Source: Geodermatophilus obscurus (GTDB lineage: Bacteria > Actinomycetota > Actinomycetes > Mycobacteriales > Geodermatophilaceae). Taken from it: 64,000 bases of DNA. Shown here piece by piece: positions 35,319 through 43,158 of this stretch. The notes beneath the pieces were generated by a model. It ran no database searches. It was not told the origin of the DNA and worked only from the letters and a program-made list of their open reading frames with translations. The stretch's first letter is position 1. Each line of letters opens with the position of its first letter. Made by a program: the position numbers and the translations under genes. The DNA lies in contig NZ_FOWE01000001.1 in the NCBI RefSeq assembly GCF_900115395.1, forward strand, positions 372,001 to 436,000, written 5' to 3'.

Positions 35319-36269
35319 TCAGACCCCCGTCGCGGGCAGCACCGACCACGAGGCCGGATCCAGGTTGGCGCCGCAGACGAGCACCCCGACGCGCTCACCC
35401 GGCGCGCCGACGTAGGCACCGCAGAGCAGTGCCGCGACGGCGGTGGCACCGCCCGGTTCGGCGAGCACCCGCAGCTCCTCCCAGAGGACCTCCTGGGCCC
35501 GACGGATGGCGGCGTCGGGCACCAGCAGGGACTCGTCGACGTACCGGCCGGTCACCTCGGCGGCGATGGTGCCCAGGCGGCGGGCACCGAGCGCGTCCGC
35601 GGCGATCCCGCCGACCTCGACGTCGACCGGGCTCCCGGCAGCCCGTGCCGCGTGCAGCGTCGGGGCGCGTTCGGGCTCCACCGCGACGACCCGGACGCTG
35701 TCGGTGTACCAGCTGGCGCACCCGGCGATCAGCCCGCCGCCGCCGACGGCGACCAGGACGGTGTCGAGGTCCGGTGCCTGCCGGCTGAGCTCGTAGGCGA
35801 CCGTCCCCTGGCCCACGACGACCTCCCGCTGGTCGTAGGCGTGCACCCGGACGGCGCCGGTGCGGGCCTCCTCGTCCAGGCTCCGCTGGTAGGCCTCGGC
35901 GTAGTCGTTGCCCACCGGCGTGACCTCGGCGCCGTAGCGCCGGATCCGCGCCAGCTTCGCCTCGGGCGCGTTGGCCGGCACGAAGACCCGTGCCCGGTGC
36001 CCGAGCCGCGCGGCGGCGTAGGCCACCGCCGCCCCGTGGTTGCCGCCGGACGCCGCGATGACCCCGGCCTCCGGGACCGGCGCGGACAGCAGCGTGTTGA
36101 AGGCGCCCCGGGCCTTGAAGGACCCGGAGTGCTGGAGGCCCTCGAGCTTGAGGACGACGTCGTGCGGCAGGCCGGCCCGGTCGGCACCCAGGAGGACGGT
36201 GGGGGTGCGCCGCACGTACGGCGCGATCCGCAGCGCCGCCCGCCGGACCTCGGACCGCGCGATGGTCAT
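35319..36269 (-). CDS. second PLP-dependent threonine/serine dehydratase-like enzyme
   Basis: A 316-aa fold-type II enzyme. The PLP Lys is in HSGSFKARGAFNTLL. SGGNHGAAVAYAAARLG keeps the Asn-His pair that the other copy (31768-32763) lacks. AVGGGGLIAGCASWY is the phosphate loop and AEPGGATAVAALL the later helix. No ACT domain. The ATG at 36269 has GAGGAGG 4-5 bases upstream. Two such dehydratases in one locus suggest two amino-acid products, or one dehydratase and one racemase. EutB of ectoine degradation belongs to this family, but no other ectoine gene is here. Confidence 0.87.
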   Translation of the reverse strand: MTIARSEVRRAALRIAPYVRRTPTVLLGADRAGLPHDVVLKLEGLQHSGSFKARGAFNTLLSAPVPEAGVIAASGGNHGAAVAYAAARLGHRARVFVPANAPEAKLARIRRYGAEVTPVGNDYAEAYQRSLDEEARTGAVRVHAYDQREVVVGQGTVAYELSRQAPDLDTVLVAVGGGGLIAGCASWYTDSVRVVAVEPERAPTLHAARAAGSPVDVEVGGIAADALGARRLGTIAAEVTGRYVDESLLVPDAAIRRAQEVLWEELRVLAEPGGATAVAALLCGAYVGAPGERVGVLVCGANLDPASWSVLPATGV

Positions 36270-36473
36270 GCGACCTCCTCCCGGTGGGTGCTCCCGGCGG
36301 CGCCGCCGCCCGAGCGGTATCCGGCACCGTACCGGCCTCCGCCGGACGGCACCGACCGTCGCCGGCGGCCTCCCCCTCCGGCCCGTCAGGGGCCAGGATC
36401 GGCTCATGAGCGTCGGCGAGCGGTGGCCGATCCGTACCCGGCCGCCCCGAGACGCCGACCACCCGGAGGTCCC

Positions 36474-37235
36474 GTGCTGCTCGAGAAGATGACGTCCGGG
36501 GAGATCCGGGCCGCGCTCGCCGGGGGACGGCACGACGTCGTCGTTCCGTGCGGAGCGGTGGAGCAGCACGGCCGCCACCTGCCCCTCGACGTGGACGCCG
36601 TGCACGCCGACCGGCTGGCCCAGGAGGTCGCCGAGCGGCTCGGGACCGCGCTGGTCGCCCCGACAATCCGGGTCGGCGTGTCGCCGCACCACATGGCCTT
36701 CCCCGGGACGATCAGCCTGCGGCCGGAGACGTTCGAGGCGGTCTACTCCGACTACTGCCGGAGCCTGGCCGCGCACGGGTTCCGCGCCATCCTGTGCTTC
36801 TCCGCGCACGGCGGGAACTACGCGCCGCTGGCGGAGATGGAGCAGCGGCTGGACGACCTGGTGGGGCCGGACTGCCGGGTGCTGGTCTTCTCCGACCTGC
36901 TGGGCCTCGTCCGGGTGTGGCGGTCGTGCGTCGAGGACGGGGGAGGGCGTCCCGAGGACGTCGGCGGACACGCGGACGTGGCCGAGTCCTCCGTGTACGC
37001 CCACCTCCGGCCCGGCGACGTGCGGACGGACCAGCTGGCCCGCGGGTACACCGGACCGGTGGACGACGCCGTGCTGGAGCGCCTGTTCACCGGCGGGATC
37101 GAGGCGCTCTCCGACACCGGGGTCATGGGCGATCCGCACGGGTTCTCGGAGGCCATCGGTGCGCTGTGCGTGCAGCGGGTCGCCGACATGATCGCCGGCC
37201 ACTTCCGCGAGCGGATGGCGCCCACGGGCAGCTGA
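36474..37235 (+). CDS. creatininase-family amidohydrolase
   Basis: A 253-aa protein. VVPCGAVEQHGRHLPLDVDA carries the Glu, His and Asp metal ligands, SPHHMAFPGTISLRPETF the substrate loop, FSAHGGNYAPL the His of the second site, and GGHADVAESSVYAHL the late Glu/His. Creatininase-fold enzymes open cyclic amides or cleave formamides (creatininase, mycofactocin MftE, F420-related ArfB). No mycofactocin or F420 genes are nearby, so a catabolic amide role is likelier. GTG at 36474 follows CGGAGGT; ATG at 36489 is an alternative. It is divergent from the dehydratase. Confidence 0.85.
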   Translation: MLLEKMTSGEIRAALAGGRHDVVVPCGAVEQHGRHLPLDVDAVHADRLAQEVAERLGTALVAPTIRVGVSPHHMAFPGTISLRPETFEAVYSDYCRSLAAHGFRAILCFSAHGGNYAPLAEMEQRLDDLVGPDCRVLVFSDLLGLVRVWRSCVEDGGGRPEDVGGHADVAESSVYAHLRPGDVRTDQLARGYTGPVDDAVLERLFTGGIEALSDTGVMGDPHGFSEAIGALCVQRVADMIAGHFRERMAPTGS

Positions 37236-37299
37236 CCCGGACCGCTCCGCGACGGACACGGCCGAACGGCCAGGCGTGGTCGGCGGGCAGCAGCCCCGG

Positions 37300-37331
37300 G
37301 GCGCCGCCGTCCCTCGGGGAACGGCGGCGCC
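37300..37331. terminator. hairpin between the creatininase-like gene and ssb
   Basis: Perfect 11-base arms (37300-37310, 37321-37331) with a 10-base loop, in the 103-base gap between converging genes. It is placed to end both transcripts. Confidence 0.6.
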
Positions 37332-37338
37332 ACGGTGC

Positions 37339-37836
37339 TCAGAAGGGCGGCTCCTCGCCGGTGCCGCCGGCCGGCGCGCCCCAGGGATCGGACGAGCCGC
37401 CTCCGCCGGTGCGGGCGAGCGCCTCCTCGGCGCCGGCCCGGCCGCCGGGGGCCCCGCCGCCGTCCCCGGAGCGCGAGACCCGGGTGACCGTCGCCGTCGC
37501 GTAGCGGAGCGACGGGCCGATCTCGTCGACCTCGAGCTCGATCACGGTGCGGTTCTCGCCCTCCTTCGTCTCGAAGGAGCGCTGCTTGAGGCGGCCCTGG
37601 GCCATCACCCGCGAGCCGCGGGTCAGCGACTCGGCGACGTGCTCCGCCGCCTGCCGCCACACGCTGCAGCGGAGGAACAGCGGCTCGCCGTCCTTCCACT
37701 CCTGCGTCTGGCGGTCGAGGGTGCGCGGGGTCGAGGCGATGGTGAAGTTGGCGACCGCCGCGCCCGAGGGTGTCCAGCGCAGCTCGGGGTCGCTGGTCAG
37801 GTTGCCGATGATGGTGATGACTGTGTCGCCGGCCAT
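37339..37836 (-). CDS. ssb: single-stranded DNA-binding protein
   Basis: A 165-aa SSB. Residues 1-~113 form the OB fold ([65 protein letters not shown]). A Gly-rich linker of about 45 residues follows, then the acidic tip EEPPF, the protein-interaction tail that recruits repair enzymes. The ATG at 37836 has GGAGG 7 bases upstream; the in-frame ATG 10 codons earlier lacks one. It is not in the rpsF-ssb-rpsR context of the housekeeping gene, so it is probably a second, damage-related paralogue (as SsbB is in other actinobacteria). Its promoter matches the RecA-NDp motif. Confidence 0.92.
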   Translation of the reverse strand: MAGDTVITIIGNLTSDPELRWTPSGAAVANFTIASTPRTLDRQTQEWKDGEPLFLRCSVWRQAAEHVAESLTRGSRVMAQGRLKQRSFETKEGENRTVIELEVDEIGPSLRYATATVTRVSRSGDGGGAPGGRAGAEEALARTGGGGSSDPWGAPAGGTGEEPPF

Positions 37837-37885
37837 GATCCGGTCCTCCGTGTCGTGTCGGTGCATCGCTCAGGTGAGCGTCTGG

Positions 37886-37908
37886 AGGCTAGGGCGACCC
37901 ACCGACAG
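37886..37908 (-). promoter_or_regulatory. RecA-independent DNA-damage promoter (RecA-NDp/PafBC type) of ssb
   Basis: On the minus strand the sequence reads TGTCGGTG, 8 bases, TAGCCT. The published mycobacterial RecA-NDp consensus is tTGTCRGTG-N8-TAnnnT. Every uppercase position and the 8-base spacing match; only the weak first base differs (C). The predicted RNA start lies about 43 bases before the ssb ATG. In mycobacteria these promoters are activated by PafBC after DNA damage, independently of LexA. Confidence 0.7.
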
Positions 37909-37950
37909 TTCCGTGCCTTCGCTGCCGGCCCACCGCCGCAGGACCGCGGA

Positions 37951-37973
37951 CTGTCACCGGTGCGTGGAACGCT
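37951..37973 (+). promoter_or_regulatory. degenerate RecA-NDp-like element upstream of recD2
   Basis: CTGTCACCG, 8 bases, AACGCT. The TGTC core, the purine after it and the spacing are kept, but the GTG part reads CCG and the -10 begins with A instead of T. It is located 38-60 bases before the recD2 GTG, the right place for a promoter. Much weaker than the ssb and ATPase elements. Confidence 0.3.
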
Positions 37974-38010
37974 CGGTCGTCGGACGACGCACGAGCGAGG
38001 GGGAGCGCAG

Positions 38011-40248
38011 GTGGGGGAGGCGCGGGCCGGGGCGGTGCTGGAGGCGACGCTGGAGCGGATCACCTTCGCCAACGCCCAGACCGGGTACACCGTGGCCCGC
38101 GTCGACACCGGGCGCGGCGGTGACCTGGTCACCGTGGTGGGCTCGCTGCTTGGCGCGCAGCCGGGGGAGACCCTGCGGCTGCGCGGGCGCTGGGGAGCGC
38201 ACCCCCAGTACGGCCGGCAGTTCCTGGTCGACGACTACACGACGGTGCTGCCGGCCACCGTGCAGGGCATCCGCCGCTACCTGGGCTCCGGGCTGGTCAA
38301 GGGCATCGGCCCGCGGCTGGCCGAGCGGATCGTCGACCACTTCGGCGTCGACGCGCTGCGGGTCATCGAGGAGGAGCCGGCGCGGCTGGCCGAGGTGCCG
38401 AACCTGGGCCCGAAGCGGACCCGGCTGATCACCGCGGCGTGGGAGGAGCAGCGCGCCATCAAGGAGGTCATGGTCTTCCTGCAGGGCGTGGGTGTGTCCA
38501 CCTCGCTGGCCGTGCGCATCTACAAGCAGTACGGCGGCGCCTCGATCGGCGTCGTCCGCACCGAGCCCTACCGCCTGGCCGCCGAGGTGTGGGGGATCGG
38601 GTTCCGCACCGCCGACACGATCGCGGCCGCCGTCGGGATCCCGCACGACAGCACCCAGCGGGTCGAGGCGGGGGTCCAGTTCGTGCTCTCCGAGGCGACC
38701 GGGCAGGGGCACTGCTTCCTGCCCGAGGCCGAGCTGGTCGCCCGGGCGGTCGAGATCCTGCAGGTCCCCTCCGTCCTGGTCGGTCACTGCCTGGCCCTGC
38801 TGGTGGCCGACCAGGGGGTGATCCGGGAGGAGTTCCCCGGAGCGGCCGGGCAGCCCCCGACGGTCGCGTACTACCTCGTCCCCTTCCACCGCGCGGAGGT
38901 CTCCCTGGCCGCGGGGCTGCGGCGGCTCGCGACGGCCGACGTCGACCGGATGCCGGCCTTCGCCGCCGTCGACTGGGACGCCGCGCTGGCCTGGCTGCAC
39001 CGGCGCACCGGCGTGGACCTCGCGTCCGGCCAGCAGGAGGCCGTGCGTCTGGCGCTGACCGAGCGGGTCGCCGTGCTTACCGGTGGCCCCGGCTGCGGCA
39101 AGAGCTTCACGGTCCGCTCGATCGTCACCCTCGCGGCCGCGAAGGGCGCGCGGATCGTGCTGGCGGCGCCGACCGGGCGGGCCGCGAGGCGGCTGACCGA
39201 GCTGACCGGCGTGGAGGCGGTCACGGTGCACCGGCTCCTGGAGCTGCGCCCGGGAGGGGCCGCCGGCTTCGACCGGGACCGGCCGCTGCCGGCCGACCTG
39301 GTCGTCGTCGACGAGTCCTCGATGCTGGACCTGCTGCTGGCCAACAAGCTGGTGCGGGCCGTCGCGCCCGGCGCGCACCTGCTCCTGGTCGGCGACGTCG
39401 ACCAGCTGCCCTCCGTCGGTGCCGGCGAGGTGCTGCGCGACCTGCTGGCCGCGGGCACCCCGGTGCCGCACGTGCGCCTGACGCAGGTCTTCCGGCAGGC
39501 CGGCCGGTCGGGGGTGGTGACCAACGCCCACCGCATCAACGCCGGGCAGGTGCCCGAGGTCCGCGGTCTCGACGACTTCTTCCTCTTCGCCACCGACGAC
39601 GCCGAGGAGGCCGCCCGGCTCACCGCCGACGTCGTGGTGCGCCGGATCCCGGCCCGGTTCGGCCTCGACCCGCGCCGCGACGTCCAGGTGCTGACCCCGG
39701 TGCACCGCGGGCCGGCCGGCGCCGCCGCGCTCAACGAGCTGTTGCAGGAGGCGCTGACGCCGGCCCGGCCCGACCGCCCCGAGAAGCGGTTCGGCGGGCG
39801 GGTGTTCCGGGTCGGGGACAAGGTCAGCCAGATCCGCAACGACTACGACAAGGGGCGGAACGGGGTCTTCAACGGGACCCAGGGCGTCGTCACCGCGGTC
39901 GACGCCGTCGAGCAGACCGTCACCGTCCACACCGACGAGGACGAGTCGATCCGCTACGACTTCGGCGAGCTCGACGAGCTGGTGCACGCCTACGCCGTCA
40001 CCGTCCACCGGTCCCAGGGCAGCGAGTACCCCTGCGTCGTCGTCCCGCTGACCACCAGCGCCTGGACGATGCTGCAGCGCAACCTGCTCTACACCGCGGT
40101 CACCCGCGCCAAGCAGCTGGTCGTGCTCGTCGGGTCACCGCGGGCCCTCGCCCAGGCGGTGCGGGCCGCCGGCTCCGGACGGCGGCACACCGCCCTCGCG
40201 CACCGGCTCCGCGGCGCGGCGCCCGGGGCCGACGCCGCCGCGGCCTGA
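38011..40248 (+). CDS. recD2: RecD2-type 5'-3' DNA helicase
   Basis: A 745-aa SF1B helicase. The N-terminal ~330 residues are the RecD2-specific domain with helix-hairpin-helix elements (GLVKGIGPRLAERIVDHFG, LAEVPNLGPKRTRLI). The motor has motif I TGGPGCGKSFTVRSIV (residues ~354-369), Ia APTGRAARRLTELTG, II VVVDESSMLD, III LLLVGDVDQLPSVGAGEVL, IV LTQVFRQAGRSGVV, and motifs V/VI in DFGELDELVHAYAVTVHRSQG and LLYTAVTRAKQLVVLVG. RecD2 acts outside RecBCD in repair and replication-fork processing. The GTG at 38011 follows AGGGGGAG. It is divergent from ssb, sharing a 174-base control region. Confidence 0.93.
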   Translation: MGEARAGAVLEATLERITFANAQTGYTVARVDTGRGGDLVTVVGSLLGAQPGETLRLRGRWGAHPQYGRQFLVDDYTTVLPATVQGIRRYLGSGLVKGIGPRLAERIVDHFGVDALRVIEEEPARLAEVPNLGPKRTRLITAAWEEQRAIKEVMVFLQGVGVSTSLAVRIYKQYGGASIGVVRTEPYRLAAEVWGIGFRTADTIAAAVGIPHDSTQRVEAGVQFVLSEATGQGHCFLPEAELVARAVEILQVPSVLVGHCLALLVADQGVIREEFPGAAGQPPTVAYYLVPFHRAEVSLAAGLRRLATADVDRMPAFAAVDWDAALAWLHRRTGVDLASGQQEAVRLALTERVAVLTGGPGCGKSFTVRSIVTLAAAKGARIVLAAPTGRAARRLTELTGVEAVTVHRLLELRPGGAAGFDRDRPLPADLVVVDESSMLDLLLANKLVRAVAPGAHLLLVGDVDQLPSVGAGEVLRDLLAAGTPVPHVRLTQVFRQAGRSGVVTNAHRINAGQVPEVRGLDDFFLFATDDAEEAARLTADVVVRRIPARFGLDPRRDVQVLTPVHRGPAGAAALNELLQEALTPARPDRPEKRFGGRVFRVGDKVSQIRNDYDKGRNGVFNGTQGVVTAVDAVEQTVTVHTDEDESIRYDFGELDELVHAYAVTVHRSQGSEYPCVVVPLTTSAWTMLQRNLLYTAVTRAKQLVVLVGSPRALAQAVRAAGSGRRHTALAHRLRGAAPGADAAAA

Positions 40249-40267
40249 CCGGACGGCCGGGGCCGGT

Positions 40268-40290
40268 GGCGTTCGCCGGCGGCGAACGCC
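40268..40290 (+). terminator. perfect inverted repeat after recD2
   Basis: 10-base arms GGCGTTCGCC / GGCGAACGCC around GGC, 19 bases after the recD2 stop and about 40 bases before the ATPase promoter. A terminator is the simplest reading. The GTTCG...CGAAC order is the reverse of a LexA box, so it is not one. Confidence 0.5.
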
Positions 40291-40331
40291 GCCCGTGACG
40301 GGAGGTGGGTGTCAAGCCGACACGCCGGTTT

Positions 40332-40354
40332 CTGTCGGTACCCGTCCCTAGTGT
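40332..40354 (+). promoter_or_regulatory. RecA-NDp/PafBC-type promoter of the ATPase-nuclease operon
   Basis: CTGTCGGTA, 8 bases, TAGTGT. Compared with TGTCRGTG-N8-TAnnnT, only the last G of the upstream box differs (A). It shares CTGTCGGT, the exact spacing and CCCTAG with the ssb promoter, although the rest diverges, which suggests a functional pair. The predicted RNA start is about 32 bases before the ATG. Confidence 0.6.
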
Positions 40355-40392
40355 CCGGGGTGACATCTTCCCCGTGTCACCAAGGAGCTCCC

Positions 40393-41991
40393 ATGACCGT
40401 CCCCGGTCTCAAGACCCGCAAGCCCACCGGCCGCGTCCCGTGGCCGTGCATCCTCCTCGAGGGAGAGGAGAAGGCGGGCAAGAGCTGGGCCCTCGCCCAG
40501 TTCAGCAGCAGCGACAGGATCGGCGCGCTCTACTGGATCGACCTCAACGAGGGCGCCGGCGACGAGTACGGCGCGATCCCCGGCGCGAGGTACCAGCTGA
40601 TCGAGCACGACGGTTCCTACGCCGCGGTGCTCGCCGCGGTGCAGGCGGTCAAGGCCGAGGCGCGCCGCGCCGCCGACGCCGGTCAGCCGCCGGTGGTGCT
40701 GGCGATCGACACCGGCTCGGCAATCTGGGACGGCCTGAAGGACTGGGCCAGCGACCGCGCCGCCAAGTCGGCCCGCAACCGCGAGCTGCTCAAGCGCGAC
40801 CCCAACGCCGAGGTCACCATCAGCCAGAACCTGTGGAACGACGCGGGCTCGCGCTGGCGCAAGCTGCAGACCGAGCTGCTCACCTTCCCCGGCATCGTGG
40901 TGGTCACCGCCCGCGGCAAGGAGGTCACCGAGGTCGACGCCAACGGCCGTCCGATCGAGGGGCAGAAAACCTGGTCGGTGCAGACCCACCGGGAGTTCCC
41001 GTACGCGGCCTCGGTGTGGATGCGCCTGCGCCGCGGGCGCCGGCCGCTGATCGTCGGCGCGCGCAGCGTGCACGTCGGCATCAAGCCCAACAGCGACCCG
41101 GCGCGGGAGGTCACCGACTCGGCGGCCACCGGCCGGCTGCTGGAGTGGCTGGTCTTCGACGCGCTCAAGTGCGACCCGGGCACCGCGCACGTGCGTGACC
41201 TCGTGTCCTTCCACGGCGGCGGGCTGCTCGAGCACGAGCGCACCGAGGAGGCCCGGGCCCCCCGGCAGGCCACCCAGCAGGAGGACTGGCCGGCCGCCCG
41301 GCAGGTGAGCCAGCAGGCGGCCCAGCCGCCCGCTCGGCAGGTCACGCAGCAGGCGACGACGCCGGCCGCGCCACCGACCGGCCGCGCGGGTGTCCGGCCG
41401 GGCGCATCGCAGGAGCCCGACGTCGCCGACCTGGTCGACCGGATCGGCGACGCCCGCGGCGACGACGAGCTGCGCGAGGTGTGGACCGAGGGCAACCGCG
41501 CCGGGCTCCTGCAGGCCGAGGTGGCGACCCCCAGCGGCTCGTACACGATCGCGGAGCTGATCCGCGCCCGGCACGAGCAGCTCCTCGAGGCGTCGATGAA
41601 GGCCCACCCGGCCGGACGGCGCCGCGTCGCGACCGGCGACCCGTCCGCTCCGCAGACGCCGCCCGCGGTGGTGCAGGCCGCCCAGGCCGCGTCCGCGGCC
41701 GCGCAGGCGGCCATGGCCGCGCCCCGTCCGGAGGACGGTCGCGAGGTCGCGCCGGCGAACCCGCTGCTGGAGTCCTCGCCGACCCCGGACGACCCGAAGG
41801 ACCGGCGCAGCACCGCCGCGCGACGCGGCGTGCTCGCCAGCCTCGAGGCGCTGGGCGTGACCGGGGAGCAGATCGGCGCCCGCTTCGGCCGGCCCGTCGA
41901 GCACGTGGCGACCAAGCGGCTGACCGCGCTGGTGCGCGAGGTCATCGCCGCGCAGCGCACCGGCACCGACGGCCGCTCCGACGTCGCCTGA
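40393..41991 (+). CDS. RecA-fold ATPase resembling phage Sak4-type recombination proteins
   Basis: A 532-aa protein. Residues 1-~260 are a compact ATPase: Walker A GEEKAGKSW at 24-32 and Walker B VVLAIDTGSAIW with Asp106. TISQNLWNDAGSRWRKLQTE and FPGIVVVTARGKEVTEVD follow, as in phage Sak4/RecA-like single-strand annealing ATPases. Residues ~280-360 are Gln/Ala/Pro-rich with two RQV(S/T)QQA repeats, likely a flexible linker. A helical segment DLVDRIGDARGDDELREVWT, like C-terminal regions of phage recombinases, and a final helical domain follow. AAGGAG precedes the ATG. It is transcribed with the RecB/Cas4-like nuclease. Function inferred: DNA pairing or loading in repair; no phage structural genes are near. 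Confidence 0.8.
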   Translation: MTVPGLKTRKPTGRVPWPCILLEGEEKAGKSWALAQFSSSDRIGALYWIDLNEGAGDEYGAIPGARYQLIEHDGSYAAVLAAVQAVKAEARRAADAGQPPVVLAIDTGSAIWDGLKDWASDRAAKSARNRELLKRDPNAEVTISQNLWNDAGSRWRKLQTELLTFPGIVVVTARGKEVTEVDANGRPIEGQKTWSVQTHREFPYAASVWMRLRRGRRPLIVGARSVHVGIKPNSDPAREVTDSAATGRLLEWLVFDALKCDPGTAHVRDLVSFHGGGLLEHERTEEARAPRQATQQEDWPAARQVSQQAAQPPARQVTQQATTPAAPPTGRAGVRPGASQEPDVADLVDRIGDARGDDELREVWTEGNRAGLLQAEVATPSGSYTIAELIRARHEQLLEASMKAHPAGRRRVATGDPSAPQTPPAVVQAAQAASAAAQAAMAAPRPEDGREVAPANPLLESSPTPDDPKDRRSTAARRGVLASLEALGVTGEQIGARFGRPVEHVATKRLTALVREVIAAQRTGTDGRSDVA

Positions 41992-42029
41992 GCCCCGCTG
42001 CCGGAGCGGGGCCGGTCCCCCGCTCCGGC
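41992..42029 (+). promoter_or_regulatory. two mutually exclusive hairpins between ATPase and nuclease genes
   Basis: Hairpin 1 pairs 41992-41999 with 42005-42012 (perfect 8 bases, 5-base loop). Hairpin 2 pairs 42000-42010 with 42019-42029 (perfect 11 bases, 8-base loop). They share 42005-42010, so only one can form. The second ends about 8 bases before the nuclease ribosome site. This resembles an attenuator or processing switch, but it could be a terminator with incidental overlap. Confidence 0.5.
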
Positions 42030-42050
42030 GCCCCGATGGAGGGAGACGCG

Positions 42051-43100
42051 ATGACCGCCGTCCTGCCTGCCCGTCCCAGCGCCGCCGAGCGGCGCGCCGC
42101 CCCCAGCCTGGCCGCGGCCGTCCGTGACCTCGACCGCCGCCGGTCCCGCTCCCGCCAGCGGATGATCGGCGCCTCCGAGCTCGGCGAGTGCCGCCTCCGG
42201 GCGGCCTACCGGGTCGCCCGGCGCCGGCCGACGAACACCCGTACGGGGCTGCAGGCCTTCCTGGGCACCGAGCTGCACCGCGGGGTGCTGCGCGCGCTGC
42301 GGCGCCAGTACGGCGGGCTGACCGAGGTCGCGCTGAGGGGCGAGCAGGTCAAGGGCCGCTGCGACTGGTGGCACGCCCCGGTCGTGGAGGACCTCAAGAC
42401 GACGTCGCGGTTCGGCTTCGAGCGCGTCCTCACCCGCGGGGTCCCGGTGCGGCACTGGTTCCAGGTGGCGGTCTACGCCTGGCTGCTCCGGACCGGGCAG
42501 ACCGCCGACCGCCGGCTGCCGGCGGGCTCCGCGCAGGACGTCGACGGACTGCGCATCCGCTACCTGTCCCGCGACTCGGGCGAGGACGTGGTGTTCGAGG
42601 CCGGCCACGACCCGGCGCTGACCGCCGAGGCGCTCATGTGGCTCACCGACGTCTACGCCACCGTGGAGGAGGAGGGGGACGAGGCCGTCCCGCGCGACGG
42701 GTTCGGCCCCGGCGTGGACACCATGTGCGACTGGTGCCCCTTCCTCGACCTGTGCTGGGGCCTGCCCGTCGACCCGGAGACGGAGGGCGACGTGTCCCGC
42801 CAGTCCCGCCTGACGGTCACCGACGAGGACTACGTCGCCGCCGTCCGCGACTACGACGCCGCTCGGGCGGCCGAGAACGAGGCGCGGCGGTCCAAGGAGT
42901 ACGCCCGGGAACGGCTCCGGGGCCGGTCCGGGCCGGCCGGCGAGCTGCACTGCGAGTGGTCCGGGGGCGGCCTGCGCACGCAGGTGGACAAGGACGCCGC
43001 CGTCGAGCGGCTGGCCGAGCTCGGTGAGGTCGTGCCCACCCGGACCGGTCGCAGCCCGCAGACGATCCGGGTGACGCGCAACGGCGTCCGGCCCGACTGA
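42051..43100 (+). CDS. RecB/Cas4-like PD-(D/E)XK nuclease with candidate Fe-S cysteines
   Basis: A 349-aa nuclease. LGTELHRGVL gives the early His (76), GRCDWW the metal Asp (105), VVEDLKTT the E-D-x-K core (113-116), and HWFQVAVYAWLL the RecB-type Q-x3-Y motif (Gln138, Tyr142). Four Cys, one at 47 (LGECRLRAAYR) and three at 226, 229 and 235 (MCDWCPFLDLC), have the C...CxxC-x5-C spacing that binds 4Fe-4S in Cas4 and AddB. About 110 further residues are helical (AAVRDYDAARAAENEARRSK). GGAGGGAG precedes the ATG. No Cas1, Cas2 or CRISPR is near, so a recombination exonuclease partnering the upstream ATPase is likely. Confidence 0.85.
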   Translation: MTAVLPARPSAAERRAAPSLAAAVRDLDRRRSRSRQRMIGASELGECRLRAAYRVARRRPTNTRTGLQAFLGTELHRGVLRALRRQYGGLTEVALRGEQVKGRCDWWHAPVVEDLKTTSRFGFERVLTRGVPVRHWFQVAVYAWLLRTGQTADRRLPAGSAQDVDGLRIRYLSRDSGEDVVFEAGHDPALTAEALMWLTDVYATVEEEGDEAVPRDGFGPGVDTMCDWCPFLDLCWGLPVDPETEGDVSRQSRLTVTDEDYVAAVRDYDAARAAENEARRSKEYARERLRGRSGPAGELHCEWSGGGLRTQVDKDAAVERLAELGEVVPTRTGRSPQTIRVTRNGVRPD

Positions 43101-43129
43101 CCGGCCGGTGCCCGTCCGTCGTCGACGGG

Positions 43130-43158
43130 TCGACAACCGTCCCCCCCGGGTGCACCAT
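43130..43158 (+). promoter_or_regulatory. candidate promoter of the 90-aa SOS gene
   Basis: TCGACA at 43130-43135, a 17-base spacer and CACCAT at 43153-43158. The LexA box starts on the last base of the -10, the classic arrangement for repression. Confidence 0.45.

Noticed and set aside
35319-36269. Ectoine-degradation dehydratase (EutB)
   Set aside because: The family fits, but none of the partner enzymes (ectoine hydrolase, ornithine cyclodeaminase type, aminotransferase) are in the locus.
36474-37235. Mycofactocin MftE or F420-pathway ArfB
   Set aside because: The fold family is the same, but no mycofactocin or F420 genes are adjacent. The neighbours favour amide catabolism.
40268-40290. 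GTTCGCC...GGCGAAC palindrome as a LexA box
   Set aside because: The half-sites are in reverse order and spacing compared with CGAAC-N4-GTTCG, and it lies just after a stop codon, so a terminator is more likely.
40393-43100. Prophage remnant
   Set aside because: Only the ATPase resembles phage proteins. No integrase, attachment repeat, capsid, terminase or lysis gene is present, and base composition looks like the neighbours.
42051-43100. CRISPR-Cas adaptation gene (Cas4)
   Set aside because: No cas1, cas2 or repeat array is seen; only the nuclease fold and cysteine pattern are shared.
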